The notes beneath the pieces were generated by a model. It was given only the letters and a program-made list of their open reading frames with translations, did no database searches and was not told the origin of the DNA. The translations under genes were made by a program, and so were the position numbers. From Alkalinema sp. FACHB-956 (lineage in GTDB: Bacteria; Cyanobacteriota; Cyanobacteriia; Leptolyngbyales; Leptolyngbyaceae): a DNA stretch of 64,000 bases. The DNA lies in NCBI RefSeq assembly GCF_014697025.1, contig NZ_JACJRC010000024.1, forward strand, positions 17,935-81,934, given 5' to 3'. Positions 45,375 through 55,898 of this stretch are shown piece by piece. Numbering within the stretch: the stretch's first letter is position 1; every line of letters begins with the position of its first letter.

Positions 45375-48128
45375 ATGATGTTGTTTTGCTCCAAAAAGTG
45401 TTCACGTCTCTTAAGGCGCTGGTTATCCGGTAGTCTGGGCTTGCTGACTTTAAGTACGGTTCTATGGCTACAACCGGTTTTGGCTCAAATCACTAATCCC
45501 AGCAACACGCATCAAGGTGCCAATCAGATCCCTGATTCTGTTGTACAAATGCGATCCCCCCATGAAACCTTTGCGGTGGGGACTACGTTGCCAACGTCGT
45601 TGCCAACGACTCCACTGTCCCTAGAGACTGCACTCCCATCCGCCCCATCCTCCAGTAGCCACCGCGCCCCACAGCCTCAACAACTCGCTCATGGTTTGGC
45701 TAAGCTGACGGAAGGTCGCCAGTTCTATCGGGCAGGCCGTTTTGGAGATGCGATCGCTGCGTGGCAAACGGCGACCCAAATCTATCAAAGCCTAGAAGAT
45801 ATATCGAATGAAGCGCTCAGTTTAAGCTATCTCGCGTTGGCACAACAAGCACTGAATCGATGGGATGCCGCACAACAGGCGATCGATCGCAGTGTCCACC
45901 TATTGAAGACGACCGATGGCAAGGTGGATGCAAGGCTGTGGGCCCAGGTATTGAATACCAAAGCGCAGCTATTGCTCAATACTAATCAAGCAGAGACTGC
46001 CCTGGAACTTTGGCAACAAGCTCAGAAATACTATGAAACGGCTAAGGACCCGATCGGTCAACTGGGAACACAAATCAACCAATCGCAAGCGCTACAGCAG
46101 TTGGGGTTTTATCGACGGGCGAAGCAACAGTTAGATGCTTTAATGCAAACCGTAGCTACGACGCCTAACGATCAAGTCAAAATGGTTGGCTTCCAGTCCG
46201 CAGGCAACGCTTGGTACAGTGCGGGATACTATCGAGATGCAAAAAATAGCTTTACCTTAGCGTTGGATTTAGCCCGCCAACATGGAGATGAGGCGGCTCA
46301 AAGTACCATTCTCTTGAACTTGGGGCAGTTAGCTGTTCAAATGGACGAACCCAATCGCGCCCTAGAGAATTTGGAAGCGGCAGAGAAATCGGCCCAAACC
46401 CCGTTACAAAAAGTCCAAGCCCAAGTGAAGCAGCTACGCTTGATGATCGAGTACGATCGCAAAGATTTAGCGATTCAACTTGCCCCCAAGCTTTTAGAAG
46501 CCCACCGTAGCTTGCCCCCAAGCCATGCGGCGCTCTATAGTGCCATTAATTTTGTGGCATCCCTCAATCGCTTAACTCAACCGATTCCTGGCTTACCCAT
46601 TCAGAAATTGCAGGAATTTATGGTAGAGACTATCCAAGTGGCCCATCAGCTAGGAGATACCCAGGCCGAAGCCTATGCCTTGAATGAGTTGGCCCGTTTA
46701 TATGCTCAGCATCGGCAATGGCAAAATGCTACTAAGGTTGCTCAACAGTCTTTGACCTTGGCCCGCCAACTGAATTCACCTAGCTTGATTTCCCAAGCCG
46801 CTTGGCAACTAGGACTGCTGCACCAGAAACAAGGGCATCGGGCAGACGCCATTCAGTTTTATGAAGAGGCGGTTCGGGCGTTGCAGTCTATGCGGGGAGA
46901 TCTGGTGGCGATGAACCCCGACATCCAATTCTCCCTGCGTGAAAGTGTAGAGCCGGTTTATCGCCAATTGATTGAGTTATTAATGGAGGGTCAGCCGAGT
47001 CAGGAATCATTGAAACGATCGCGGGAACTGATTGAAGCACTGAAGGTTGCTGAACTGGATAACTTTTTCCGAGAAGCCTGTCTGGACTCAGTTCAGCAAA
47101 TTGACCAGATTGACCCTCGGGCGACGGTGATTTATCCCATGATTTTGCCCGATCGCTTAGTCCTGCTTCTCTCTCAATCAGGGCAGCCCCTGCGTTATTA
47201 CACGACCTCAATCCCGCAAACAGAGGTTCACAAAACCATTGCTGATGCTTTGGCTGCCCTGAATCCAGTCACTGGGAAGCAAGCTCGTATGCAAGCGCTC
47301 CAAGCGCTTTATGATTTGCTGATTCGTCCTGCGGAAGCTGATCAAGCATTTAAAAATACAGATACGTTAGTCTTTGTTTTAGACGGCAAGCTTCAGAATA
47401 TTCCCATGGCTGCTCTCTATGATGGCAAGCAGTATTTGATTGAGAAATATGCCGTTGCCCTCTCCCCTGGAATGAAGTTATTGCCTAGCAAACCCTTGTC
47501 TACCCGTCAACTGCAAGCGGTGGTTGCAGGCATTAGTCAATCGCGCAATGGCTTTCTACCTTTGCCCGCTGTGGAGCAAGAAGTTGCCTCGATCGCAACG
47601 GTCATGGGTGCATCTCCCTTGGTCAATCAAAACTTTACCCGTCAAGCCCTGGAAGAGCATGTGCAAGATCCAGAAAAATCAGTCAATTTGGTTCACCTTG
47701 CGACCCATGGTCAATTTAGCTCACGATTAGATGAAACTTTCTTGTTAACTTGGGATGGCCCCTTAAATATCAAAGAGTTATCAGAGTTACTCAAGTCTCG
47801 TGAAGGATCCGCAGATCAAGCGATTAATCTGCTTGTGCTCAGTGCCTGCGAAACGGCAGCTGGCGACGATCGCTCGGTTTTGGGGTTAGCGGGCTTGGCC
47901 GTTAAATCAGGAGCTCGTTCTACCGTGGCCAGTCTATGGCCAGTTAAAGATAAGGTTGCATCTCGCCTGATGGCAAAGTTTTACCAAAAACTCCGACCAA
48001 CCTCCAATACCCCCTCCATGACAAAGGCAGAGGCTCTACGCCAAGCCCAGCTAGATCTGATTCATAACACAGACTTCAAGCACCCTTTTTTCTGGTCTTC
48101 TTTTGTCATTGTAGGCCATTGGCAATAG
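45375..48128 (+). CDS. Exported TPR-CHAT protein (right module)
   Basis: 917 residues. Signal peptide RRWLSGSLGLLTLSTVLWLQ, cleaved near VLAQ. After a low-complexity Ser/Pro stretch (to about 95), TPR repeats cover about 105-500 (LTEGRQFYRAGRFGDAIAAW and on). The CHAT domain carries H778 (VHLATHGQFSS) and C825 (LVLSACETAAGD), then GLAGLAVKSGARSTVASLWPV. The catalytic dyad is intact, so it is a predicted extracytoplasmic caspase-like peptidase. It shares AELDNFFREACLD and VEPVYRQLIELL with the left-module copy, showing common descent, but overall identity is moderate. A GAGAG 10 nt before the ATG serves translation. Confidence 0.93.
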   Translation: MMLFCSKKCSRLLRRWLSGSLGLLTLSTVLWLQPVLAQITNPSNTHQGANQIPDSVVQMRSPHETFAVGTTLPTSLPTTPLSLETALPSAPSSSSHRAPQPQQLAHGLAKLTEGRQFYRAGRFGDAIAAWQTATQIYQSLEDISNEALSLSYLALAQQALNRWDAAQQAIDRSVHLLKTTDGKVDARLWAQVLNTKAQLLLNTNQAETALELWQQAQKYYETAKDPIGQLGTQINQSQALQQLGFYRRAKQQLDALMQTVATTPNDQVKMVGFQSAGNAWYSAGYYRDAKNSFTLALDLARQHGDEAAQSTILLNLGQLAVQMDEPNRALENLEAAEKSAQTPLQKVQAQVKQLRLMIEYDRKDLAIQLAPKLLEAHRSLPPSHAALYSAINFVASLNRLTQPIPGLPIQKLQEFMVETIQVAHQLGDTQAEAYALNELARLYAQHRQWQNATKVAQQSLTLARQLNSPSLISQAAWQLGLLHQKQGHRADAIQFYEEAVRALQSMRGDLVAMNPDIQFSLRESVEPVYRQLIELLMEGQPSQESLKRSRELIEALKVAELDNFFREACLDSVQQIDQIDPRATVIYPMILPDRLVLLLSQSGQPLRYYTTSIPQTEVHKTIADALAALNPVTGKQARMQALQALYDLLIRPAEADQAFKNTDTLVFVLDGKLQNIPMAALYDGKQYLIEKYAVALSPGMKLLPSKPLSTRQLQAVVAGISQSRNGFLPLPAVEQEVASIATVMGASPLVNQNFTRQALEEHVQDPEKSVNLVHLATHGQFSSRLDETFLLTWDGPLNIKELSELLKSREGSADQAINLLVLSACETAAGDDRSVLGLAGLAVKSGARSTVASLWPVKDKVASRLMAKFYQKLRPTSNTPSMTKAEALRQAQLDLIHNTDFKHPFFWSSFVIVGHWQ

Positions 48129-48200
48129 GGATCCTGTTGTGAGGGTTGTCCCCAGTTTCGGCTTTGATTGAGTTTTGTATCACCCAGATTCATTCCACCC

Positions 48201-49124
48201 ATGAATTTACCGATGAATACCTACAAATCCTCGAAAAAACAGCTGCTGTTAGGGCAGCGAGTTCTAGCTGTGTTGGGAACGATCGGGGTTATGATCCCAA
48301 CCCTGGAAATATCTCCGGTTTCCGCCCAATCTTCTATTTTCATACCTCCGGCTCAAAAAACGGTTCCTGCGGCTTCCTTGGGAAAATCCTCGCGAGGTAG
48401 TTTGTTTAAGCCGAGGAAGGGCCAAGGGGTTGTGAACGAAGCAACAGGGGGAGGCAGTCGTAGTTTAAGCCTCTTTGTTCCCCCCGCTGCTCGTCCTATC
48501 GCTTCAGACAACGTTGGAGGAAATAGTCGCGGGCTGTTTCGCCCCAAACGAGGTCGGGGAGTTGTGCGAGAATCCACGGCTGGGGGCTCCCGTAATGCGG
48601 ACGCGATACTCGCACTGCTCCCACAAACCTTTTCAGGACTCACGATCTCTGCTCGCCCGACGTTCTGGATCTATCTCCCTGCCTCCTCAGCCAAAACGGC
48701 AATCTTTAGCCTGCAAGATGAACAGGGCCAGCAGGAATATCAAATGACCCTATCCATTGAAGGGAAATCTGGAGTGATTCCCATCACACTGCCTGCAGGG
48801 AGTCCCGAATTGCAGGTGGGTAAAAACTATCAATGGGTGTTGGCCGTTGCCATGAATGACGAGCTGACCCCCAAGGCCCCCTATGTGGATGGCTGGATTC
48901 AACGGGTTCCCACTCCCCCCGAAATGACAACTGCCTTAACGAAAACCCAAGGTGTACAACGGGCAGAGATTTTTGGTCGTAACGGCATCTGGTATGACTG
49001 TTTAGATGAACTGGCTCAACTGCGGCGTGACCAACCTTCTAATCAACTGGCTCAGCAAGAATGGCAAAATTTGTTAGCCGCAGTTGATTTACTCCCGATC
49101 GCAACGGTTCCCCTAGGCCAGTAG
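48201..49124 (+). CDS. DUF928 protein (right module)
   Basis: 307 residues from the ATG at 48201; another ATG lies 12 bp on, and an upstream TTG at 48168 is less likely. The signal region is KKQLLLGQRVLAVLGTIGV, cleaved near PVSAQ. The DUF928 body has LTISARPTFWIYLPASSAK, EQGQQEYQMTL, SGVIPITLPAG, ELQVGKNYQWVLAV and RAEIFGRNGIWYDCLDELAQL. An N-terminal repeat FKPRKGQGVVNEATGGGSRS / FRPKRGRGVVRESTAGGSRN is not present in the left copy. It is 72 bp downstream of the CHAT gene, in the same operon. Confidence 0.88.
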   Translation: MNLPMNTYKSSKKQLLLGQRVLAVLGTIGVMIPTLEISPVSAQSSIFIPPAQKTVPAASLGKSSRGSLFKPRKGQGVVNEATGGGSRSLSLFVPPAARPIASDNVGGNSRGLFRPKRGRGVVRESTAGGSRNADAILALLPQTFSGLTISARPTFWIYLPASSAKTAIFSLQDEQGQQEYQMTLSIEGKSGVIPITLPAGSPELQVGKNYQWVLAVAMNDELTPKAPYVDGWIQRVPTPPEMTTALTKTQGVQRAEIFGRNGIWYDCLDELAQLRRDQPSNQLAQQEWQNLLAAVDLLPIATVPLGQ

Positions 49125-49226
49125 GATATTGTTCTAAGTGGTCTTCCAATCAAAATCGGCATTGAGATTTCTATCTCCTCCGTGATTGCATGAGTTTCCT
49201 ATGCAGCCTGGGTCAATTTTCCCCAA

Positions 49227-51656
49227 ATGATGTGGCATCGACTTCAAACACTGGTTAAACGAAATTGGGGAATCGTAGCTATTGCCCCCAGCATTGCGCT
49301 AGCCGTAATTCTCGGGCAGGAAGTTGGAGCCTTTAATTTGGCAGAGTGGCGTTTACGGGATGAGTTTACGCAGTTACGATCCCATTGGCGATCGCCGCAA
49401 GCGCAGAAGGTAGCCCAGCAAATTGTCATCGTCACAATTGATGAATCGGACATTCAGTGGGTGCGAGATTGGCCGATTCCAGATGATGTGTTGGCAAAGT
49501 TACTCCTGCGAATTCGGGCGCAACAACCCCGGGTGATTGGCCTGGATCTCTATCGAGATTTACCCCGAGGTCAGGGCTACGCCACTCTCCAACAAGTCTT
49601 TAAGTCCACGCCTAATTTACTTGGGATTGAAAAAATTGCGGGAACTGGCAGTCGCGTCGCTCCCCCACCCGCCTTAAAACAACAAGATCGAGTGGGCTTA
49701 GCGGACTTGATTTTGGATGGGGATCGCCATGTGCGGCGGGCATTGCTTACCGCTGAAGATGAGATGGAAGGAGGGCGACTGAAACCAGGACTCGCAGCTC
49801 AGATGGTGACGCAATATCTGGCTGTGGACAACATTCAGTTAGACGAAATCGATGCGGATGCGCAGATTTATCGACTTGGAAAAACCATCTATCGCCCCAT
49901 CGCATCGGGGGTGGGATATCGTGAAACAAACGGATACCAAATTTTACTGAATTGGTATGGTGCAGAAGATGCCTTTCGGAAGGTGTCTATGCGAGAGGTC
50001 TTAACGGGACAAGTTCCCCTAGAGTTCATGCGCGATCGCATGGTGTTTATCGGTTCCACCGCCCCCAGTACCAATGACTTCTTTGCGACGCCCTTCAGTG
50101 CCTCTTGGTTTACCTCACGGAAACCGACTCCTGGCGTGATCGTCCATGCCAATATTGCCCATCAACTGATGTTTGGGGCACTCCATGGGAATGCTTACCT
50201 CCAAGGCTTAGAAACCTACGAAACGTATTGTTGGATCATTGCATGGACTTGCCTTGGTCTATTTGAGAGTCTTTGGTGCGGTCGCTCCTCTCGCCCCCGA
50301 TCGAGTGGTCGAATTTTTGGGGTTGCCCTGGGGACCAGTGGCCTGCTCGTGATGATTGCCTATGGCAGTTTTCTCTTCGGTTTCGTTTTGCCTGTCATGC
50401 CAGCTCTGGTTGCCTTCATGATGGCCGCGATCGTAACGACTAATGTTGATCAGCAACGTAAATTGACGATCGCGAACCTTCAACTTGCCAGTAGTAATCA
50501 GCGACTGGAAGTTGCGAATCAACAGCTATCCCAATATTCCCAAGATTTAGAAAAACAAGTCGCTGCCCGAACCACAGAATTGCAACTGGCAAAGGATCAA
50601 GCTGAGCGGGCCAACCAAGCTAAAAGTGAATTCTTGGCGAATATGAGCCATGAACTGAGAACTCCCTTGAATGGCATTTTGGGATACGTCCAAATTATGC
50701 AGCGGATCGAATCTATGACGCCGCAGGGACAACAGGGATTGCGGGTGATTCACCAATGTGGTCAGCATCTGCTGATGTTAATTAATGATGTGCTGGATCT
50801 ATCCAAAATTGAGGCTCGGAAGCTCGTTTTGCAACCCCAACCCACTCAGCTAGATCAATTTTTGGAAACGGTAGTGGATATTTTTCGCCTACGAGCCGTG
50901 GAGAAAGGTATTGAGTTTATCTACCAACCTGATTCAAACCTTTACTACACCGTCGAAGTGGATGAAAAACGGCTGCGCCAAGTCCTGATCAATCTGATTG
51001 GGAACGCGATCAAATTTACCGATCGGGGAGAGGTGTGTCTACAAGTGAAATCCAACCCGCTTGTGGCTAGAGCGGAAGGTAACCCCTCCACCGTCTGGCA
51101 ACGACTGCGCTTTGTGGTTACAGATACGGGCATTGGAATTGCGCCTGAACAACTGGAACAAATTTTTCTCCCCTTTGAACAGGTCGGAGATCCCCGACGA
51201 CAGGCAGAAGGAACGGGGTTAGGATTGACGATTAGTCGGCAAATTGTAGGATTAATGGGATCCCAACTTGAAGTTCAGAGTACCCTCGGGCAAGGGAGTC
51301 GTTTTGCATTTACTGTAGATGTCCCTGCGATCGGCGCGTCTAAATCTTGCCCCGATTCCTATCAACAACAAAATTTCTGCCTGCCTCAGAGCGCTGCAGA
51401 TGAGTCCAATCGGCAAGCCGCGATCGCAGGTCTGCCGAAATCCTTTTTGCAGAAAATTAATGACTTGCTGCAAGAAGGGGATCTGGATCAGGTCATTGCA
51501 GCAGCTCAACAGCTGAGCCAGCAAGACTCTCAATATAAGCCTTGTGTGCAACAAATTATTGCATTGGCTGAAGGATTTCAGATCAAAACCCTGAAAATCA
51601 TGGTACAACGGTCCCTCCCGCCCAATGAAGAAATGACGAACCCTCTTTGTTCCTAG
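49227..51656 (+). CDS. CHASE2-domain sensor histidine kinase (right module)
   Basis: 809 residues with the same layout as the left-module kinase: an N-terminal membrane helix ([18 protein letters not shown]); CHASE2 ([56 protein letters not shown]); membrane helices; a coiled linker; a HisKA H-box [18 protein letters not shown]; an HATPase with [40 protein letters not shown] and [14 protein letters not shown]; and the helical tail with [20 protein letters not shown]. It senses an unknown external cue and should phosphorylate the receiver protein encoded next, 112 bp downstream. Confidence 0.93.
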   Translation: MMWHRLQTLVKRNWGIVAIAPSIALAVILGQEVGAFNLAEWRLRDEFTQLRSHWRSPQAQKVAQQIVIVTIDESDIQWVRDWPIPDDVLAKLLLRIRAQQPRVIGLDLYRDLPRGQGYATLQQVFKSTPNLLGIEKIAGTGSRVAPPPALKQQDRVGLADLILDGDRHVRRALLTAEDEMEGGRLKPGLAAQMVTQYLAVDNIQLDEIDADAQIYRLGKTIYRPIASGVGYRETNGYQILLNWYGAEDAFRKVSMREVLTGQVPLEFMRDRMVFIGSTAPSTNDFFATPFSASWFTSRKPTPGVIVHANIAHQLMFGALHGNAYLQGLETYETYCWIIAWTCLGLFESLWCGRSSRPRSSGRIFGVALGTSGLLVMIAYGSFLFGFVLPVMPALVAFMMAAIVTTNVDQQRKLTIANLQLASSNQRLEVANQQLSQYSQDLEKQVAARTTELQLAKDQAERANQAKSEFLANMSHELRTPLNGILGYVQIMQRIESMTPQGQQGLRVIHQCGQHLLMLINDVLDLSKIEARKLVLQPQPTQLDQFLETVVDIFRLRAVEKGIEFIYQPDSNLYYTVEVDEKRLRQVLINLIGNAIKFTDRGEVCLQVKSNPLVARAEGNPSTVWQRLRFVVTDTGIGIAPEQLEQIFLPFEQVGDPRRQAEGTGLGLTISRQIVGLMGSQLEVQSTLGQGSRFAFTVDVPAIGASKSCPDSYQQQNFCLPQSAADESNRQAAIAGLPKSFLQKINDLLQEGDLDQVIAAAQQLSQQDSQYKPCVQQIIALAEGFQIKTLKIMVQRSLPPNEEMTNPLCS

Positions 51657-51768
51657 GAGTTATTGACGTTACCCTTAAATGTAGAGCAAGAAAAAATAGC
51701 GTAAGAATTTATCAATTCCGGGTAGTCCGTTGAAGCGACGACTGTATCAATCCTTTGAATGCCAAACT

Positions 51769-53070
51769 ATGTTCCCAGAAGACAACGACTTCATTTTAAT
51801 TGTTGATGACAGTCCTACCAATTTAGCAGTTCTCTCGCAAGCGCTCAAAGCGAGTGGGCTTAAAGTGCGGGCTGCGGAAGATGGTGAAAGTGCTATTGCA
51901 TTGAGCCGCAAAAAGGTGCCAGCCTTAATCTTGCTGGATATCCAAATGCCAGGAATTGATGGATTTGAAACCTGCCGTCGTCTGAAAGCAATGCCGGAAA
52001 CACAGCAGGTTCCTGTGATTTTCATGACTGCACTCTCAGACATTGAGAGCAAAGTGAAAGGCTTGTCCGTGGGGGCTGTGGACTACATTACCAAGCCCTT
52101 TGATGAAGTGGAAGTGATTGCGCGGGTCGATGTCCATTTGAAACTGCATCATCTCAATCAAGCACTAGAGCAAAAAAATCAAGAATTACAGGAGTTGAAT
52201 CAAACCCTAGATCAACGGGTTTATCAGCGCACCGAAGCATTACGGCAGGCCCAAACCAAGCTGGTTCAGCAAGAGAAACTATCCGCATTAGGTGAGTTGG
52301 TTTCGGGCATTGCCCATGAGATGAACAATCCGATCGGTTGCATTATCAACAACATTGATCCCACGGAAAATTACATTTTCAATCTGACGCGAGCGATTCA
52401 ACTTTACCGAGAAATCACGCCTAATCTCTCCCCTGAAGAGGCCGATGCTCTGGCACAGCTCGATTTAGAGTTTATCCTAGAAGACTTTCCAAAAATCCTG
52501 CAAACAATTCGGTTGAGCAGTCATCGAATTTATGACATCTCCGTGGCGTTGCGTAATTTTGCCCGGTTAGATATTGAAAGCAAACAGCCGATTAATCTCC
52601 ATGAAAGCTTGGATGGCACGCTGTTAATTCTGGGTCATCGTCTCAAAGCAGTGGCGCAAAAACCCAGGATTCAAGTTATCCGGGATTACGGTGAGCTCCC
52701 CTTCATTGATTGCTATCCTGGTCAACTCAACCAAGTTTTTATGAACTTAATTGCCAACGCGATCGATGCGTTGGATGACGCGATCGAGCAGGGCAAATTG
52801 AGTGACCCCGAAATTCAGGTACAGACTGCGGTGCAGGAAGAGCAGGTGATGATCCGAATTGCAGACAATGGCATGGGTATTCCTCAAGAGATTCAAAACA
52901 AAATGTTTGAACCCATGTTTACCACCAAGCCTGCTGGCAAAGGAACCGGGCTGGGCCTCTCCATTTCGCGTCAGATTATTGAAGAACGACATCATGGTTC
53001 CTTGACGATCAATCCTGAGCGAACCCACGGTGCAGAATTTGTCATTATGCTGCCCATTCAAGACGCATGA
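51769..53070 (+). CDS. Receiver-histidine kinase hybrid (right module)
   Basis: About 433 residues from the ATG at 51769; a TTG at 51730 is also open. An N-terminal receiver domain has FILIVDDSPTNLAVLSQAL, phospho-Asp in LILLDIQMPGIDGFE and Lys in VDYITKPFD. A coiled-coil linker (ALEQKNQELQELNQTLDQRV) leads to a HisKA-like domain with H-box GELVSGIAHEMNNPIGCIIN and an HATPase domain (NQVFMNLIANAIDALDD, GTGLGLSISRQII). This REC-HK order is common in cyanobacterial phosphorelays, where the receiver accepts phosphate from an upstream kinase such as the adjacent CHASE2 protein and controls the C-terminal kinase. Tandem repeats cross its stop codon. Confidence 0.92.
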   Translation: MFPEDNDFILIVDDSPTNLAVLSQALKASGLKVRAAEDGESAIALSRKKVPALILLDIQMPGIDGFETCRRLKAMPETQQVPVIFMTALSDIESKVKGLSVGAVDYITKPFDEVEVIARVDVHLKLHHLNQALEQKNQELQELNQTLDQRVYQRTEALRQAQTKLVQQEKLSALGELVSGIAHEMNNPIGCIINNIDPTENYIFNLTRAIQLYREITPNLSPEEADALAQLDLEFILEDFPKILQTIRLSSHRIYDISVALRNFARLDIESKQPINLHESLDGTLLILGHRLKAVAQKPRIQVIRDYGELPFIDCYPGQLNQVFMNLIANAIDALDDAIEQGKLSDPEIQVQTAVQEEQVMIRIADNGMGIPQEIQNKMFEPMFTTKPAGKGTGLGLSISRQIIEERHHGSLTINPERTHGAEFVIMLPIQDA

Positions 53071-53110
53071 CTTGTTCAAGACGCATGACTTGTTCAAGAC
53101 GCATGACTTT
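53057..53110 (+). repeat. Three tandem 18-bp repeats spanning a stop codon
   Basis: TTCAAGACGCATGACTTG at 53057, 53075 and 53093 (last base T in the third). The first copy codes for the last residues and stop of the REC-HK. A second pair, GTTGATTGGGATTGAAG, follows at about 53118-53155. Confidence 0.92.
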
Positions 53111-53324
53111 GATGCTGGGTTGATTGGGATTGAAGTGGTTGATTGGGATTGAAGGTTGAGTGGATTGGAGTTGAAGTTGTCATAGTTGCCCTCGCCATTC
53201 ATCACGAACAGATTCAGGGAATCGAATCGCTTCAGACGGATACTTAAGGAGTTCGGCTTGATCCTCAATAGCTGACCCGCTATTCCCTATAATATTTCCC
53301 TGTTCAGATCGAGCGAGCGACCCC

Positions 53325-55688
53325 ATGACTGCCCTTGAAACTGCACCGTTTTCCCCCGAAGAAATTGCCTCCGAAGGCATCAAACCCGACGAATACGAAG
53401 AAATTGTCCGACGGCTCGATCGCCATCCCAACAAAGCTGAACTAGGGATGTTTGGCGTCATGTGGTCGGAGCACTGCTGTTACAAGAATTCCCGGCCTCT
53501 GCTGAGCCAGTTTCCCACCACGGGGCCTCGGGTTCTTGTTGGGCCGGGGGAAAACGCCGGAGTCGTTGATCTCGGGGAAGGGCTACGGCTCGCCTTTAAA
53601 GTGGAATCCCACAATCACCCGTCGGCAGTGGAACCCTTCCAAGGGGCGGCCACCGGAGTAGGTGGAATTCTGCGGGACATTTTCACCATGGGAGCCCGCC
53701 CGATCGCCATTCTCAATTCCCTACGCTTCGGTGATCTGGCGGATGCGAAAACGAAGCGGCTGTTCCAGGGGGTCGTTGCGGGTATTTCCCACTATGGCAA
53801 CTGTGTTGGCGTACCCACGGTGGGCGGCGAGGTGTACTTTGATCCGGCTTACTCCGGCAATCCGCTGGTCAATGCCATGGCCCTAGGCTTGATGGAAACC
53901 CCAGAAATTGTCAAATCCGGAGCCAAGGGCATTGGCAACCCGGTGCTCTACGTCGGTTCCACGACGGGACGGGACGGCATGGGCGGGGCTAGCTTTGCCA
54001 GTGCGGAACTCTCCGATGAATCCCTGGACGATCGGCCAGCGGTGCAAGTGGGGGATCCCTTTTTGGAAAAATCCCTGATCGAAGCTTGCCTAGAAGCCTT
54101 CAAAACCGGAGCCGTGGTCGCTGCCCAGGACATGGGAGCCGCTGGATTGACCTGTTCCACCGCTGAAATGGCCGCTAAGGGGGGCGTCGGCATTGAGCTA
54201 GATCTGGACAAAATTCCCGCGCGGGAAACGGGGATGGTGCCCTACGAATATCTGCTCTCGGAATCCCAGGAACGGATGCTGTTTGTCGCCGCCAAAGGTC
54301 GGGAACAGGAACTCATCGACATTTTCCACAAGTGGGAATTGCAAGCCGTTGTGGCGGGTCAGGTGATTGAAGATCCGATCGTGCGGATTTTGTTTAAAGG
54401 CGAAGTGGCGGCCTTGGTTCCGGCGACGGCCTTGTCGGACAACACCCCGATCTACCGCCGGGAATTGATGGCGGAAGCCCCGGCCTATGCCCAAACGGCT
54501 TGGGCGTGGAATGAGTCCCAGTTGCCTGCCTGCGATACCCAAGGATTGAACGGTCTGACCTGGAACCAAATCACGCTGCAACTGCTGGACACCCCCACGA
54601 TCGCCTCCAAGCGCTGGGTCTATCGCCAGTACGATCACCAAGTACAGAACAACACGGTGATTTTCCCCGGTGGTGCGGATGCGGCAGTGGTGCGGGTACG
54701 GCCCCAGGCCACGGAGACGGAAGCGATTTTGTTGGATCAGCCCGCCCCCACCCGAGGCGTTGCAGCCACCACGGATTGCAACCCCCGTTACGTCTACCTC
54801 AACCCCTACGAAGGCGCGAAGGCGGCTGTGGCTGAAGCGGCACGGAACCTGTCCTGTGTCGGAGCTGAGCCCTTAGCTGTGACGGATAACCTCAACTTTG
54901 GCAGCCCCGAAAAACAGATCGGTTATTGGCAGTTGGCTAACGCTTGCAAAGGCTTAGCGGAAGCTTGTCAGGAATTTGCCACGCCCGTCACCGGCGGTAA
55001 CGTTTCCCTGTACAACGAAACCCTCGATTCCGACGGTAATCCCCAACCGATTTACCCCACCCCCGTCGTCGGCATGGTGGGCTTGGTGGAAGACCTAAGC
55101 AAGATTGCAGGTCAAAGCTTCCAGGCAGCGGGCGATCGCATTTACCTGCTGGGGTTTGGCACGGATGCAGCCAGTCCTGCGGTGACGTTGGGTGGATCGG
55201 AATATCTGGCGGCGATTCATCAAACCGTGGCTGGCCAACCGCCCGTGATTGACTTCGCCTTGGAACGGCAGGTGCAGGCCGCTTGCCGATCGGGGATTCA
55301 GCAGGGATGGATCAAATCGGCCCATGATGCGGCGGAAGGCGGATTGGCGATCGCCCTGGCAGAGTCCTGCATTGGCGGGAATCTGGGGGCGGCGATCCAA
55401 TGCACCACCACCCAGCGCATCGATCACCTGCTCTTTGCGGAAGGGGGCGCGAGAATTATCGTATCGGTGGCTCCCGAACACCAGACGACCTTTGAAACGT
55501 TTCTGCAAGAACAGTTGGGTGATCATTGGCAAGCGATCGGGCAAGTCACAGAAATCGGATCAGCCCTGACGATTACCGTGGCCGATACCGTGGCCGATAC
55601 CGTGGCCGAGCAAGTTGTGATCCAGTTGACCGTGGCGGAAATGACCGAAACCTGGGCCAATGCGATCGATCGACGGATGACAGAATAG
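53325..55688 (+). CDS. purL: Phosphoribosylformylglycinamidine synthase subunit PurL
   Basis: ATP-dependent amidation of FGAR to FGAM in purine synthesis, working with PurS and PurQ (not in the window). 787 residues, the short bacterial PurL type. Motifs: [24 protein letters not shown] start, [15 protein letters not shown] (conserved His and nucleotide site), [35 protein letters not shown] helix, [15 protein letters not shown], and the second half with [19 protein letters not shown] and [13 protein letters not shown]. The ATG at 53325 is the natural start. A 12-bp repeat inserts [10 protein letters not shown] near the C-terminus. It is followed by purF 210 bp on. Confidence 0.97.
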   Translation: MTALETAPFSPEEIASEGIKPDEYEEIVRRLDRHPNKAELGMFGVMWSEHCCYKNSRPLLSQFPTTGPRVLVGPGENAGVVDLGEGLRLAFKVESHNHPSAVEPFQGAATGVGGILRDIFTMGARPIAILNSLRFGDLADAKTKRLFQGVVAGISHYGNCVGVPTVGGEVYFDPAYSGNPLVNAMALGLMETPEIVKSGAKGIGNPVLYVGSTTGRDGMGGASFASAELSDESLDDRPAVQVGDPFLEKSLIEACLEAFKTGAVVAAQDMGAAGLTCSTAEMAAKGGVGIELDLDKIPARETGMVPYEYLLSESQERMLFVAAKGREQELIDIFHKWELQAVVAGQVIEDPIVRILFKGEVAALVPATALSDNTPIYRRELMAEAPAYAQTAWAWNESQLPACDTQGLNGLTWNQITLQLLDTPTIASKRWVYRQYDHQVQNNTVIFPGGADAAVVRVRPQATETEAILLDQPAPTRGVAATTDCNPRYVYLNPYEGAKAAVAEAARNLSCVGAEPLAVTDNLNFGSPEKQIGYWQLANACKGLAEACQEFATPVTGGNVSLYNETLDSDGNPQPIYPTPVVGMVGLVEDLSKIAGQSFQAAGDRIYLLGFGTDAASPAVTLGGSEYLAAIHQTVAGQPPVIDFALERQVQAACRSGIQQGWIKSAHDAAEGGLAIALAESCIGGNLGAAIQCTTTQRIDHLLFAEGGARIIVSVAPEHQTTFETFLQEQLGDHWQAIGQVTEIGSALTITVADTVADTVAEQVVIQLTVAEMTETWANAIDRRMTE
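55575..55610 (+). repeat. In-frame triplicated 12-bp repeat inside purL
   Basis: ACCGTGGCCGAT at 55575 and 55587 and ACCGTGGCCGAG at 55599. It codes for [12 protein letters not shown] and lengthens a C-terminal loop without breaking the frame. Confidence 0.9.
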
Positions 55689-55898
55689 ACAAATTCCATC
55701 GACTTCTATCGACAATTCGGACGTTCAGGATGGGGACTGGGTAGAGATTGGAGATTTCATCCATCCGGTACCATGCCGAATCTCTGCCCATATGCGATTA
55801 TTAAGGAACCCTTAACGTTTGGATAATCGCAATTCCGCTAACGTTGCTGACCCAGTGTTTCTAACCGCTCTACTCTGGACATCCATAGGTGATCGATT

